Below are positions 11,720 through 21,331 of a DNA stretch of 64,000 nucleotides, in pieces. Where the stretch lies: positions 2,131,001 to 2,195,000 of the forward strand of contig NZ_OY735139.1 of the NCBI RefSeq assembly GCF_963457605.1, read 5' to 3'. Position 1 is the stretch's first letter. Every line of letters starts with the position of its first letter. The position numbers and the translations under genes were made by a program. The notes under the pieces are model-generated. The model searched no databases. It saw only the letters and a list, made by a program, of their open reading frames with translations, and was not told the origin of the DNA. The DNA comes from an uncultured Gellertiella sp. (GTDB lineage Bacteria > Pseudomonadota > Alphaproteobacteria > Rhizobiales > Rhizobiaceae).

Positions 11720-12562
11720 ATGAAACTGATGCGTGTGGGGCAGGCCGGGGCTGAAAAGCCGGCAATTCTCGACAAGAACGGCAAGGTGCGGGACCTGTCC
11801 GCCCATGTCGCCGATATCGGCGGCAAGCATATTTCGCCGGACGGCCTTGCCGCCATTGCCGCGCTTGACCTCGACAGTTTGCCGGAAATCGCTGTGGACC
11901 GTATCGGCCCCTGCGTCGCGGGCACCGGCAAGTTCATTTGCATCGGCCTCAATTATTCCGACCACGCCGCCGAATCCGGCATGGCGGTCCCGCCCGAACC
12001 GGTTGTCTTCATGAAGGCGACGTCGGCCATTGTCGGCCCGAATGATACGGTCCTGATCCCGCGCGGCTCGGAAAAGACCGACTGGGAAGTCGAGCTTGGC
12101 GTGGTGATCGGCAAGACCGCGAAATATGTCAGCGAAGCCGAGGCCATGGACTATGTCGCCGGCTATTGCGTCTCGCATGATGTGTCGGAGCGGGCGTTCC
12201 AGACCGAGCGCGCCGGACAATGGACCAAGGGCAAGTCCTGCGACACCTTCGGCCCCATCGGCCCCTGGCTGGTGACGAAGGACGAAGTCCAAGATCCGCA
12301 GGCCGTCACCATGTGGCTGAAGGTCAACGGAGAGCAGATGCAGCATGGCACCTCTGCGACCATGGTCTATGGCGTGGCCTTCCTGGTGTCCTATCTCAGC
12401 CAGTTCATGTCGCTGCAGCCCGGCGATATCATCTCGACCGGCACGCCTCCCGGCGTCGGCATGGGCAAGAAGCCACCGCGCTACCTGAAGGCGGGCGATG
12501 TGGTCGAACTCGGCATCGAAGGTCTCGGTAACCAACGCCAGGCAATTGCGGCCGACATTTAA
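11720..12562 (+). CDS. Fumarylacetoacetate hydrolase family protein
   Basis: 280-residue enzyme of the FAH/ureidoglycolate lyase/2-hydroxyhepta-2,4-diene-1,7-dioate isomerase superfamily. The metal ligands are visible in DWEVELGVVIGK (E-x-E) near residue 120 and the downstream aspartate in SHDVSERAFQ; KSCDTFGPIGPWLV and GDIISTGTPPGVGMG are family hallmarks. An excellent Shine-Dalgarno GGAGGAG precedes the ATG by 8 bp. Many members cleave C-C bonds in aromatic-acid or sugar catabolism; the substrate here is unknown and neighbours do not resolve it. Confidence 0.92.
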   Translation: MKLMRVGQAGAEKPAILDKNGKVRDLSAHVADIGGKHISPDGLAAIAALDLDSLPEIAVDRIGPCVAGTGKFICIGLNYSDHAAESGMAVPPEPVVFMKATSAIVGPNDTVLIPRGSEKTDWEVELGVVIGKTAKYVSEAEAMDYVAGYCVSHDVSERAFQTERAGQWTKGKSCDTFGPIGPWLVTKDEVQDPQAVTMWLKVNGEQMQHGTSATMVYGVAFLVSYLSQFMSLQPGDIISTGTPPGVGMGKKPPRYLKAGDVVELGIEGLGNQRQAIAADI

Positions 12563-12753
12563 ATCAGGTCTCACAAGCTCTTAACTCTTCCGTGCCAGCA
12601 TGGGTGCGGAAGAGGACAATACCGGTGCGCGTCACCTGCCGCACATCGTGTTGCCGTCGATGATGAACCTGAAGGGGTGGCCCGGTGTTGAACACGAAGC
12701 CACCTTGAAAAGGGCGTCTCAGTCCGGTCTCGATGCTATCGGGGTTAACTATG

Positions 12754-12767
12754 TTGCTCCGCAGCAA
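12754..12767. promoter_or_regulatory. Candidate PhaR-like operator upstream of phaZ
   Basis: TTGCTccgcAGCAA is a 5-bp inverted repeat 95 bp ahead of the phaZ start. PhaR/AniA-type regulators of polyhydroxybutyrate genes bind TGC/GCA-rich palindromes, so this is a plausible but unproven operator. Apart from this, the 299-bp gap 12563-12861 shows nothing I can name. Confidence 0.3.
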
Positions 12768-12861
12768 AAAGCTGATAGTCTCGCGTTTGCTCCTCTTCGA
12801 GGGGTGACCGTCGGGCTCCGGATCATGGTTCGCCCGATGGCCGCAGAAAGGGCAAGCATTC

Positions 12862-14139
12862 ATGTTCTATCAGTTTTACGAAATGAACCATGCGGCACTG
12901 ACACCGTTTCGCGCCGCCGCAGATGCGATGAAACTGGCGCTCCGCAATCCGCTGAACCCGCTCGCCCATACGCTCTACGGACGTTCGATGTCGGCGGGGC
13001 TCGAAGTCTTCGAGCGCGCCACGCGCCGCTATGCCAAGCCCGGTTTCGACCTGCCCGAAACGAAGATCGGCACCCGGACTGTGCCCGTCTATGAAAAAAT
13101 CGTGTGGCAAAAGCCGTTCTGCAATCTCCTGCATTTCGAGCGCGTCCTGCCGCCGCACCACCGCCAGGACCCGAAACTGCTGATCGTCGCGCCGATGTCC
13201 GGCCATTATGCCACCCTGCTCAGGGGCACCGTCGAGGCCATGCTGCCGCATGCGGAAGTCTATATCACCGACTGGGTCGATGCCCGGATGGTGCCGCTTG
13301 CCGACGGTTCCTTCGATCTCGACGATTATATCGATTATGTCATTGACATGCTGCATTTCCTCGGGCCGGATACCCATGTGGTGGCCGTCTGCCAGCCCTC
13401 GGTGCCGGTTCTGGCGGCGGTCGCCGTCATGGAAGCGGCCAATGATCCCTTCGTGCCCTCGTCGATGACGCTGATGGGCGGTCCGATCGATACCCGCATC
13501 AACCCGACCGCCGTCAACAAGCTCGCCCAGGACAAGCCGCTCGACTGGTTCCGCGACAAGGTGATCATGGATGTGCCCTGGCCGATGCCGGGTTTCATGC
13601 GTCCGGTCTATCCGGGCTTCCTGCAACTGTCCGGCTTCATGTCGATGAACCTTGACCGCCATCTGACGGCCCACAAGGAGTTCTACATGCATCTCGTCAA
13701 GAACGACGGGGAGCCGGCGGAAAAACACCGCGAATTCTACGACGAATATCTGGCGGTCATGGACCTGACGGCGGAATTCTATCTCCAGACCGTCGATACG
13801 GTCTTCATCCGGCATGCGCTGCCGAAGGGCGAGATGATGCACCGTTCGACGCCGGTCGACCCATCGGCCATCCGCCGGGTGGCGCTTCTCACGGTCGAGG
13901 GCGAGAATGACGATATTTCCGGTCCCGGCCAGACCGCGGCGGCACAGACGATCTGCACCGCGATCCCCGAACACATGCGCCAGCACTATCTGCAGCCCTA
14001 TGTCGGTCATTACGGCGTGTTCAACGGATCGCGCTTCCGCAAGGAGATCGCCCCCCGGATCGTCGCCTTCATGGCCGAACATGGCAAGCTCGGAAAGCCC
14101 GCCGTCAAACGGGTGATCAAGGGTGGCAAGGCGGAGTAG
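12862..14139 (+). CDS. phaZ: Intracellular polyhydroxybutyrate depolymerase
   Basis: 425-residue PhaZ of the type that mobilises stored PHB granules during starvation. The protein has the family N terminus MFYQFYEMNHAALTPFRAAADAMK and an alpha/beta-hydrolase core with the lipase-box-like VAVCQPSVPVLA (residues about 174-185), where cysteine replaces serine as in this depolymerase class. The candidate catalytic aspartate is in TVEGENDDISG and the histidine in YVGHYGVFNG near residue 390. GAAAGG precedes the start. No phaC or phaP is visible nearby. Confidence 0.93.
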   Translation: MFYQFYEMNHAALTPFRAAADAMKLALRNPLNPLAHTLYGRSMSAGLEVFERATRRYAKPGFDLPETKIGTRTVPVYEKIVWQKPFCNLLHFERVLPPHHRQDPKLLIVAPMSGHYATLLRGTVEAMLPHAEVYITDWVDARMVPLADGSFDLDDYIDYVIDMLHFLGPDTHVVAVCQPSVPVLAAVAVMEAANDPFVPSSMTLMGGPIDTRINPTAVNKLAQDKPLDWFRDKVIMDVPWPMPGFMRPVYPGFLQLSGFMSMNLDRHLTAHKEFYMHLVKNDGEPAEKHREFYDEYLAVMDLTAEFYLQTVDTVFIRHALPKGEMMHRSTPVDPSAIRRVALLTVEGENDDISGPGQTAAAQTICTAIPEHMRQHYLQPYVGHYGVFNGSRFRKEIAPRIVAFMAEHGKLGKPAVKRVIKGGKAE

Positions 14140-14285
14140 GTATCTCCACGCACCGATTTCAGCCAGCAGAAACAGCTACCTGTCCGATTTTGCAGGCCTG
14201 CCGCTTGAAGCGGGGGTTTCGCCTGACCACATCGAATCCTGTCGGTTCGGCATTCCGCCGGACCTTCAGAACGAGGTTTAGCGAA

Positions 14286-14738
14286 ATGAACCAGTCTGCC
14301 TTTATTCGTCCGGATTGGACCCCGGCAACCATCGCCCTCATGGTGCTGGGCTTCGTGGTCTTCTGGCCGTTGGGATTGGCCATGCTGGCCTATATCCTGT
14401 TTGGTGAACGTCTGCGCGATTTCAAGCGTGAAGCAAACCGCCGCATGGGCGCAAGTCCGTTCGGCCGCCGTGGAGAGTGGGGCAGGGGTTCCTGCCGCGC
14501 CCGGCCATATGCCACCGGCAACAGCGCCTTCGATGACTGGCGCACTGCAGAACTCGACCGCCTCGAGGCGGAACGCCGCAAGCTTGATGAGTTGCGCGCC
14601 GAGTTCGACCGTCACCTGAACGAGCTGCGCCGGGCGCGGGACCGCGAGGAATTCGACCGCTTCATGCGCGACCACGCCAACCGTGCCGCACCCGAAGCGC
14701 CGCGTGGCCCTTCCGGCACGCCGGACGTCCAGTCCTGA
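14286..14738 (+). CDS. DUF2852 membrane protein
   Basis: 150-residue protein of unknown function common in Rhizobiales. It has one or two membrane segments at residues about 13-40 (TIALMVLGFVVFWPLGLAMLAYILFG), then a basic stretch (RLRDFKREANRRMG) and a predicted coiled coil at about residues 85-125 (ELDRLEAERRKLDELRAEFDRHLNELRRARDREEFDRF). The start is preceded by GAGG. A strong terminator follows. Confidence 0.85.
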   Translation: MNQSAFIRPDWTPATIALMVLGFVVFWPLGLAMLAYILFGERLRDFKREANRRMGASPFGRRGEWGRGSCRARPYATGNSAFDDWRTAELDRLEAERRKLDELRAEFDRHLNELRRARDREEFDRFMRDHANRAAPEAPRGPSGTPDVQS

Positions 14739-14756
14739 CATGACAAGAGATCAAGG

Positions 14757-14783
14757 CCGGCATCGCAGCGATGCCGGTTTTTT
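14757..14783 (+). terminator. Rho-independent terminator after DUF2852 gene
   Basis: 9-bp perfect stem CCGGCATCG / CGATGCCGG with loop CAG followed by six T residues, 18 bp after the stop codon. Confidence 0.92.
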
Positions 14784-14822
14784 AAATGCCTGAACCACCT
14801 CGAATCGGCTAGACAGGCTTGC

Positions 14823-15593
14823 ATGTTTTCCCTGCTTGCGAAAAAGAAACCGGCCCGTCGCAAGGCCCCGCGCCCCGACCGGAAGGAAGAGCGGATCCTG
14901 CCGGTGCATGGGCGTCCGATCCCCTTGCATATCCGTCAGACCGAACGGGCAACGCGGATTACATTGCGCATTGAGCCGGGTGGCCGGGCGCTGAAAATGA
15001 CCATTCCCCATGGGTTGCCGGAGCGCGAAGTCTCCGCCTTCCTGACCCGCCATCACGGCTGGCTGGAAAAGAAGCTGTTCGATTTTCCCGACGATGCCCG
15101 TCTTTCCCCCGGCGAGACCGTCCTCGTCCGCGGCATCCCGCACCGGATCGAGCACAGCGGCAAGCTGCGCGGCCTGACGGAAACCCGGCTGGTGGATGGC
15201 GAGGCCGTGATCCGGATCAGCGGACTTGAAGACCACACCGGCCGGCGGATTTCAGACCATCTGAAAAAGCTCGCCCGCGCCGAACTGGAGCAACTGGTGG
15301 CAGTCCACACCGCAAGGATCGGCAAGCGCCACAGTGCGCTGACCCTGAAGGACACGCGGAGCCGCTGGGGGTCCTGTTCGTCTGCCGGAAACCTCAATTT
15401 TTCCTGGCGGATCGCCATGGCGCCGCCCGAAGTGATCAACTATCTCGCCGCCCATGAGGTAGCCCATCTCAAGGAAATGAACCACGGGCCGAAATTCTGG
15501 GCCCTGTGCAAGATGCTCTGCCCCGACATGGAGGAGGCGAAAGCCTGGCTGAAACGGCATGGCAGCACCCTTCACGCCATCGATTTCAGCTGA
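14823..15593 (+). CDS. YgjP-like (SprT-type) zinc metalloprotease
   Basis: 256-residue DUF45/M48-related metallopeptidase. The zinc motif is HEVAHLKEMNHGPKFW near residues 214-229 (HExxH with a third histidine in NHGPKFW). SRWGSCSSAGNLNFSWRI just before it is the family signature. The N terminus is strongly basic (KKKPARRKAPRPDRK). E. coli YgjP has been treated as a UTP pyrophosphatase/metal hydrolase; substrate here is unknown. trpF follows after 76 bp. Confidence 0.9.
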   Translation: MFSLLAKKKPARRKAPRPDRKEERILPVHGRPIPLHIRQTERATRITLRIEPGGRALKMTIPHGLPEREVSAFLTRHHGWLEKKLFDFPDDARLSPGETVLVRGIPHRIEHSGKLRGLTETRLVDGEAVIRISGLEDHTGRRISDHLKKLARAELEQLVAVHTARIGKRHSALTLKDTRSRWGSCSSAGNLNFSWRIAMAPPEVINYLAAHEVAHLKEMNHGPKFWALCKMLCPDMEEAKAWLKRHGSTLHAIDFS

Positions 15594-15669
15594 CTGGAAC
15601 CAGGCAGACACCGACCGCCGGGACCGGTTTGGGCTCGACTCTTTTCCCATTTCATGCGACGTCGCAGGA

Positions 15670-16323
15670 ATGAAACCGGACATCAAGATTTGTGGATTGA
15701 AGACGCCCGAGGCCATCGAGCGCGCCGTTCGGCGCGGCGCGACCCATATCGGCTTCATCTTCTTTGAAAAAAGCCCGCGCAATATCGAACCGGATATCGC
15801 CGGAAAGCTCGCCGACGCCGTGCGCGGTCAGGTGAAGATCGTCGCCGTCACCGTCGACGCCGACAATGACGAACTGGACGAGATCATCGCCCTGCTGAAG
15901 CCGGATATCCTGCAATTGCATGGCCATGAAAGCCCCGACCGGGTGCTCACCATCAAGGCGCTCTACGGTTTGCCGGTGATAAAGGCGCTTTCTGTCCGCG
16001 ATGCCGATGATTTGCAGCGAGTGGAACCCTATATCGGAATCGTTGACCGGTTCCTCTTCGATGCCAAGCCGCCGAAAGGATCGGATCTGCCGGGCGGAAA
16101 CGGCGTCTCGTTTGACTGGGCGCTGATGCGCGCCCTTGACGAAGACCTGAATTACATGCTTTCCGGTGGATTGAACAAGGATAATGTCGCAGACGCGCTG
16201 GCCATCACCAAAGCCCCCGGTCTTGATGTGTCCTCCGGCGTGGAAAGTGCGCCAGGGATCAAGGATCTCGGGCGGATCGATGAATTTTTCGATGCGGTGA
16301 ATGCCTTCAGCCGCCGGGCCTGA
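15670..16323 (+). CDS. trpF: Phosphoribosylanthranilate isomerase
   Basis: Third step of tryptophan synthesis (Amadori rearrangement of PRA to CdRP). 217-residue TIM barrel with the catalytic cysteine in KICGLKTPE near residue 7, LQLHGHESP near residue 80 and the catalytic aspartate in FLFDAKPPKG near residue 130, ending LDVSSGVESAPGIKD. The start at 15670 fits the family N terminus; the frame is open further upstream into the YgjP gene. First of the trpFBA series. Confidence 0.95.
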   Translation: MKPDIKICGLKTPEAIERAVRRGATHIGFIFFEKSPRNIEPDIAGKLADAVRGQVKIVAVTVDADNDELDEIIALLKPDILQLHGHESPDRVLTIKALYGLPVIKALSVRDADDLQRVEPYIGIVDRFLFDAKPPKGSDLPGGNGVSFDWALMRALDEDLNYMLSGGLNKDNVADALAITKAPGLDVSSGVESAPGIKDLGRIDEFFDAVNAFSRRA

Positions 16324-16354
16324 TCGTGCTGGCCAGAAGGCCAAGGAGTGACGC

Positions 16355-17575
16355 GTGAACGAGACTTTGAAACCCAATTCCTTCCGCACCGGCCCCGATG
16401 AGAACGGCCGGTTCGGCATTTTCGGTGGCCGTTTCGTCGCCGAAACCCTGATGCCGCTGATCCTCGATCTCGAGCGCGAATGGAACAAGGCCAGGACCGA
16501 TCCGGAGTTTCAGGCGGAACTCCAGCATCTCAATACCCATTATACCGGCCGTCCGAGCCCGCTCTATTTTGCCGAGCGGCTGACTGCCGAACTGGGCGGG
16601 GCGAAGATCTATTTCAAGCGTGACGAGCTCAACCATACCGGTTCGCACAAGATCAACAATTGCCTTGGCCAGATCCTGCTCGCCCGCCGGATGGGCAAGA
16701 CCCGGATCATTGCCGAAACCGGGGCCGGCCAGCATGGCGTCGCCTCGGCCACGGTTGCCGCCCGCTTCGGCCTGCCCTGCGTCGTCTATATGGGGGCAAC
16801 CGACGTCGAACGTCAGGCGCCGAATGTCTTCCGCATGAAGCTGCTTGGCGCGGAAGTCCGCCCCGTCACCTCGGGCCATGGCACGCTGAAGGATGCGATG
16901 AACGAGGCGCTGCGCGATTGGGTCACCAATGTCGACGACACCTATTACATCATCGGCACGGCAGCAGGTCCGCATCCCTATCCGGAACTGGTGCGCGAAT
17001 TCCAGTCGGTGATCGGCAAGGAAACCCGCGAGCAGATCATGAAGGCCGAAGGCCGCCTGCCGGACATGGTGATTGCCGCCGTCGGTGGCGGGTCGAATGC
17101 CATCGGCCTCTTCCATCCCTTTCTCGATGACGAATCGGTCAAGATCGTCGGCGTCGAGGCCGGTGGCCGTGGCCTGCAGGGCGAGGAACATTGTGCCTCG
17201 CTGACGGCGGGAACGCCCGGCGTGCTGCATGGCAACCGCACCTACCTGTTGCAGACGGCGGATGGCCAGATCAAGGAAGGTCATTCGATCTCCGCCGGTC
17301 TCGATTATCCCGGCATCGGGCCCGAACATTCCTGGCTGCACCAGATCGGCAGGGCCGAATATGTGCCGATCATGGATGACGAGGCGCTTGCCGCCTTCCA
17401 GACGCTCACCCGGCTTGAAGGCATCATCCCGGCGCTCGAGCCCGCCCATGCCCTGGCCGAAGTCATCAAGCGCGCGCCAAAAATGCGCAAGGACCAGATT
17501 ATCGTGATGAATCTCTGTGGCCGTGGCGACAAGGACATCTTTACCGTCGGCAAGCTGCTCGGAATGGGGCTCTAA
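16355..17575 (+). CDS. trpB: Tryptophan synthase beta chain
   Basis: Condenses indole with serine in a PLP-dependent reaction. 406 residues; PLP lysine in [12 protein letters not shown] near residue 95, catalytic glutamate in [11 protein letters not shown], phosphate-binding GGGSNAIG near residue 240. The start is GTG at 16355, supported by an AAGGAG seven bases upstream. trpA starts three bases after the stop. Confidence 0.97.
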   Translation: MNETLKPNSFRTGPDENGRFGIFGGRFVAETLMPLILDLEREWNKARTDPEFQAELQHLNTHYTGRPSPLYFAERLTAELGGAKIYFKRDELNHTGSHKINNCLGQILLARRMGKTRIIAETGAGQHGVASATVAARFGLPCVVYMGATDVERQAPNVFRMKLLGAEVRPVTSGHGTLKDAMNEALRDWVTNVDDTYYIIGTAAGPHPYPELVREFQSVIGKETREQIMKAEGRLPDMVIAAVGGGSNAIGLFHPFLDDESVKIVGVEAGGRGLQGEEHCASLTAGTPGVLHGNRTYLLQTADGQIKEGHSISAGLDYPGIGPEHSWLHQIGRAEYVPIMDDEALAAFQTLTRLEGIIPALEPAHALAEVIKRAPKMRKDQIIVMNLCGRGDKDIFTVGKLLGMGL

Positions 17576-17578
17576 ATC

Positions 17579-18418
17579 ATGACAGCACGCATGGACAAGC
17601 GCTTCGAGGCGCTGAAGCAGGAAGGCCGCCCGGCTCTCGTCACCTATTTCATGGGCGGCGATCCCGATTACCAGACCTCTCTCGACATCATGAAGGCACT
17701 GCCCGCCGCAGGGGCAGATGTCATCGAACTCGGCATGCCCTTTTCCGATCCGATGGCCGATGGTCCGGCAATCCAGGCTGCAGGCCTCAGGGCGCTGAAC
17801 CATGGCCAGACGCTCATCAAGACGCTGGCGCTCGCCAAGGCCTTCCGCGCCACCGATGCCGATACGCCGATCGTGATGATGGGCTATTACAATCCGATCT
17901 ATATCCATGGCGTCGACCGCTTCGTCGCCGATGCGCTGGATGCGGGCGTCGACGGTCTGATCGTCGTCGACCTGCCGCCGGAAATGGATGACGAACTTTG
18001 CCTGCCTGCGGTCAAGGCCGGGCTGAATTTCATCCGGCTTGCCACCCCCACCACCGATGACAGGCGGCTGCCGACGGTGCTGCGCAACACCTCGGGCTTT
18101 GTCTATTATATCTCGATGAACGGCATTACCGGCTCGGCGCTGCCCGATCCGTCGCTGGTTTCTGGGGCAGTCCGGCGCATCAAGGGTCATACGTCCCTGC
18201 CGGTCTGCGTCGGCTTCGGCGTCAAGACTGCCGAACATGCCCGGCTGATCGGTGCGTCCGCGGATGGGGTCGTGGTCGGCACCGCCATCGTCAACCGGGT
18301 CGCCTCAAGCCTCTCGCCGGATGGCAAGGCGACGGCTGATACGGTCGGAGCCGTCACCAGCCTTGTGCGCGAGCTTGCCGCCGGCGTGCGGGCCTCCCGC
18401 GCCGTTGCCGCCGAATGA
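17579..18418 (+). CDS. trpA: Tryptophan synthase alpha chain
   Basis: Cleaves indole-3-glycerol phosphate and channels indole to TrpB. 279-residue TIM barrel with both catalytic acids in [17 protein letters not shown] (Glu near residue 50, Asp near 61), and phosphate loops GITGSALP and [10 protein letters not shown]. Only three bases separate it from trpB. trpC, trpD and trpE are not in this window, so the pathway is split. Confidence 0.97.
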   Translation: MTARMDKRFEALKQEGRPALVTYFMGGDPDYQTSLDIMKALPAAGADVIELGMPFSDPMADGPAIQAAGLRALNHGQTLIKTLALAKAFRATDADTPIVMMGYYNPIYIHGVDRFVADALDAGVDGLIVVDLPPEMDDELCLPAVKAGLNFIRLATPTTDDRRLPTVLRNTSGFVYYISMNGITGSALPDPSLVSGAVRRIKGHTSLPVCVGFGVKTAEHARLIGASADGVVVGTAIVNRVASSLSPDGKATADTVGAVTSLVRELAAGVRASRAVAAE

Positions 18419-18421
18419 GGA

Positions 18422-18440
18422 CCTGACCGCATCGGTCAGG
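18422..18440 (+). terminator. Hairpin after trpA (possible terminator or attenuator)
   Basis: Perfect 8-bp stem CCTGACCG / CGGTCAGG with loop CAT immediately after the trpA stop. No T-run follows, so it may be an RNA-stability or partial-termination element between trpA and accD. Confidence 0.4.
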
Positions 18441-18512
18441 AGCTGATGCGGGTGTAGCAATTCATGGGCGCGACCGGGTCTTCCCCCCGCGCCGGAATTA
18501 AGGAGTAAAACC

Positions 18513-19409
18513 TTGAACTGGATCACCAATTACGTTCGCCCGCGGATCAATTCCATGCTGGGCCGTCGCGATGTCCCGGAAAATCTCTGGATCAAGTGCC
18601 CCGAAACCGGCGAAATGGTCTTCCACAAGGATCTCGAAGAGAACAAGTGGGTGATTCCGGCCTCGGGCTACCACATGAAGATGCCCGCCAAGGCGCGGCT
18701 CAAGGATCTGTTCGATGGCGGTATCTTCGAATCGCTTGTCCAGCCGAAGGTGGCCCAGGATCCGCTGAAGTTCCGCGATTCGAAGAAATATGCCGACCGG
18801 CTGAAGGACAGCCGTCTGAAGACGGAGCAGGAAGACACGATTCTGGCAGCTCTCGGCAAGGTCGAGGGCCTGAAGCTGGTTGCCGTCGTGCATGAATTCA
18901 ATTTCATGGGAGGCTCGCTCGGCATTGCCGCAGGCGAAGCCATCGTCAAGGCCTTCGAGCGGGCGATAGCGGAAAAATGCCCGCTGGTGATGTTCCCGGC
19001 TTCCGGCGGCGCCCGCATGCAGGAAGGCATCCTGTCGCTGATGCAGCTGCCGCGCACCACGGTTGCCGTCAACATGCTGAAGGAAGCGGGCCTGCCCTAT
19101 ATCGTGGTACTGACCAACCCGACCACTGGCGGCGTCACCGCCTCCTATGCGATGCTCGGCGACCTGCATCTGGCCGAACCCGGTGCCGAAATCTGCTTTG
19201 CCGGCAAGCGGGTGATCGAGCAGACCATTCGCGAAAAGCTGCCGGAAGGCTTCCAGACCTCGGAATATCTCTTGGAACATGGCATGATCGACATGGTCGT
19301 GCGCCGCCACGACATTCCGGAAACCCTGGCGCGGACCTTGAAGATCCTGATGAAAAAACCGGCAAACCAGACAGCCAATGGCGTGGTGCCGACAGCGGTC
19401 GCCGTCTGA
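18513..19409 (+). CDS. accD: Acetyl-CoA carboxylase carboxyltransferase subunit beta, without zinc ribbon
   Basis: Transfers the carboxyl group from biotin to acetyl-CoA with AccA. 298 residues; the crotonase-like core is intact ([48 protein letters not shown]). The N-terminal zinc ribbon is degraded: the region reads [20 protein letters not shown] then [12 protein letters not shown], keeping only the first of the four cysteines present in E. coli AccD. The start is TTG at 18513, with AAGGAG 8 bp upstream. folC follows 108 bp downstream. Confidence 0.95.
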   Translation: MNWITNYVRPRINSMLGRRDVPENLWIKCPETGEMVFHKDLEENKWVIPASGYHMKMPAKARLKDLFDGGIFESLVQPKVAQDPLKFRDSKKYADRLKDSRLKTEQEDTILAALGKVEGLKLVAVVHEFNFMGGSLGIAAGEAIVKAFERAIAEKCPLVMFPASGGARMQEGILSLMQLPRTTVAVNMLKEAGLPYIVVLTNPTTGGVTASYAMLGDLHLAEPGAEICFAGKRVIEQTIREKLPEGFQTSEYLLEHGMIDMVVRRHDIPETLARTLKILMKKPANQTANGVVPTAVAV

Positions 19410-19517
19410 CCAGACCAATATCGGGGCCGGGATCGGTGGTGCCGTGCACTCGCCTCCCGGCCTTTTGCTTTCCATCGCATGCGGCGTTGTCGCCCATGCC
19501 TGTCGCGGACACCTGCC

Positions 19518-20861
19518 ATGACCGTACCTGCGCTCGGCGAAGCCGCCAAGATCATCGATGCCCTGATGGCGCTCCATCCGAAGGGGTTCGACCTGTCGCT
19601 CGACCGGATTACCCGGCTTCTGGAACGGTTGGGCAATCCGCATCTGAAACTGCCGCCGGTCATTCATGTCGCGGGCACTAATGGCAAGGGGTCGGTGGTG
19701 GCCTTTTCCCGGGCTCTGCTGGAAGCGGCGGGCCTCTCGGTCCATGTCCATATCTCGCCCCATCTGGTCAACTGGAACGAGCGCTACCGGATTGGCGTCA
19801 GGGGCGGGCCGGGGCAACTGGTCGAAGACGCCATGTTTGCCGATGCGCTGCGGCGCGTGGCGGATGCCAATGGCGGCGAGAAGATCACCGTCTTTGAAAT
19901 CCTGACCGCCGTGACCTTCGTGCTGTTTTCCGAGCAGCCTGCCGATGTGGTGATTCTCGAAGTCGGCCTTGGCGGTCGCTTCGATGCCACCAATGTCGTC
20001 CCGAAGCCTGCCGTTTCGGTGATCATGCCGATTTCCCTCGATCATCAGGCCTATCTCGGCGACCGGGTCGAACTGATCGCGGCGGAAAAGGCGGGGATCA
20101 TGAAGCGCGGCTCCCCCGTCGTCATCGGCCATCAGGAATTCGATGCGGCGCGGGAGGTGCTGATTGCCACCGCCGAACGGCTTGGCTGCCCGCATTCGGT
20201 CTTCGCCCAGGATTTCAGCGCCCATGAGGAAATGGGCCGTCTGATCTATCAGGACGAGACCGGCCTTTCCGATCTGCCGCTTCCAAGGCTTCCCGGCCGC
20301 CACCAATATGGCAATGCCGCTGCCGCCATCCGCGCCTGCCGGGCGGCGGGTTTCGAGATCACCGAAGCGGTGATGGAAAAGGCGATGTTGTCAGTCGAAT
20401 GGGCGGGCCGCCTGCAGCGGCTGCACGACGGGGCGCTGGTGGCGAGAGCCCCTCAAGGGGCCGAAATCTGGCTAGATGGCGGCCACAATCCGGGTGCCGG
20501 CGAGGTGATTGCCGAAGCGATGGCAGGCTTCGAGGAGCGCCAGTCGCGTCCGCTGTTCCTGATCATCGGCATGATCAACACCAAGGAACCGGTCGGCTAT
20601 TTCGCGGCCTTCAAGGATATCGCCCGCAAGGTCTTCACGGTGCCGATCCGCAATTCCGATGCGGCCATCGATCCGCTGGCGCTTGCCGTCTCGGCTGCCG
20701 AGGCAGGGCTCACGGCCTCCGCCGTATCGAGTGTCGGTCAGGCATTCGAGGCGATCCGCGAGCTTCAGAAGCCGGGCGAACCCGCTCCCCGCATCCTGAT
20801 CGGCGGTTCGCTGTATCTGGCCGGCGATGTTCTTTCCGACAACGGCACGCCACCAAGGTGA
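19518..20861 (+). CDS. folC: Bifunctional folylpolyglutamate/dihydrofolate synthase
   Basis: Adds glutamate to dihydropteroate and folates. 447-residue Mur-ligase-like protein with P-loop HVAGTNGKGSVVAF near residue 50, ISPHLVNWNERYRI, LEVGLGGRFDATNV near residue 150, SLDHQAYLG, and C-terminal WLDGGHNPGAGEVIAE. ATG at 19518 (MTVPALGEAAKIIDALMALHPKGF) is chosen on alignment with the family start; the frame extends 39 bp upstream. Ends at a strong bidirectional terminator. Confidence 0.95.
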   Translation: MTVPALGEAAKIIDALMALHPKGFDLSLDRITRLLERLGNPHLKLPPVIHVAGTNGKGSVVAFSRALLEAAGLSVHVHISPHLVNWNERYRIGVRGGPGQLVEDAMFADALRRVADANGGEKITVFEILTAVTFVLFSEQPADVVILEVGLGGRFDATNVVPKPAVSVIMPISLDHQAYLGDRVELIAAEKAGIMKRGSPVVIGHQEFDAAREVLIATAERLGCPHSVFAQDFSAHEEMGRLIYQDETGLSDLPLPRLPGRHQYGNAAAAIRACRAAGFEITEAVMEKAMLSVEWAGRLQRLHDGALVARAPQGAEIWLDGGHNPGAGEVIAEAMAGFEERQSRPLFLIIGMINTKEPVGYFAAFKDIARKVFTVPIRNSDAAIDPLALAVSAAEAGLTASAVSSVGQAFEAIRELQKPGEPAPRILIGGSLYLAGDVLSDNGTPPR

Positions 20862-20868
20862 ACCCGCA

Positions 20869-20896
20869 AAAAAACCCGGCCTGAGCCGGGTTTTTT
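20869..20896. terminator. Bidirectional terminator between folC and trxA
   Basis: 12-bp perfect stem (AAAAAACCCGGC / GCCGGGTTTTTT) with loop CTGA. The A and T runs make it functional on both strands for the convergent folC and trxA. Confidence 0.93.
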
Positions 20897-20924
20897 GATC
20901 GTGGATGGGTAAATGGCGCGGGCC

Positions 20925-21245
20925 TCATGCGGCGCTGGCGATCCAGGCGCTCAGCGCATTCTTCGGCGAGGCACCCACCTTGATGTCGGCGACTTCGCCG
21001 CCCTTGAACATCGCAAGCATCGGGATCGAGCGGACGCCGAACTTGGCGGCAAGTTCCGGATTTTCATCGACGTTGATCTTGGCGATCTTCACCTTGCCGG
21101 CAAATTCGGTCGAGAGTTCTTCAAGGCTCGGGCCGATCATCTTGCACGGGCCGCACCATTCAGCCCAGAAATCCACGACAACAGGCTCGGCGGAATTCAG
21201 GACTTCGGCCTGGAAATTGGCGTTGTCGACTTTTACGGTTGCCAT
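20925..21245 (-). CDS. trxA: Thioredoxin 1
   Basis: 106-residue cytosolic disulfide reductant with the active site [13 protein letters not shown] and cis-proline loop [16 protein letters not shown] at 21245 is preferred over the adjacent TTG because a GGAG lies 7 bp upstream. Downstream of addA in the same orientation, as in many rhizobia; 86 bp separate it from the addA stop. Confidence 0.97.
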   Translation of the reverse strand: MATVKVDNANFQAEVLNSAEPVVVDFWAEWCGPCKMIGPSLEELSTEFAGKVKIAKINVDENPELAAKFGVRSIPMLAMFKGGEVADIKVGASPKNALSAWIASAA

Positions 21246-21331
21246 CAAGGAACTCCTTTGCGGAAATGATCAGTTGGATCTCATGTGTGGGTGCGGCGCG
21301 GCAATTTCAAGCCGCCTTTGCCAGAGCTATC

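Noticed and set aside
12564-12863. A 99-codon minus-strand reading frame in the FAH-phaZ gap
   Set aside because: No Shine-Dalgarno, no recognisable motif, and it ends on the phaZ start; unsupported as a gene.
16307-18238. A 643-codon minus-strand open frame opposite trpB-trpA
   Set aside because: Shadow of conserved trp genes; no start signal or domain.
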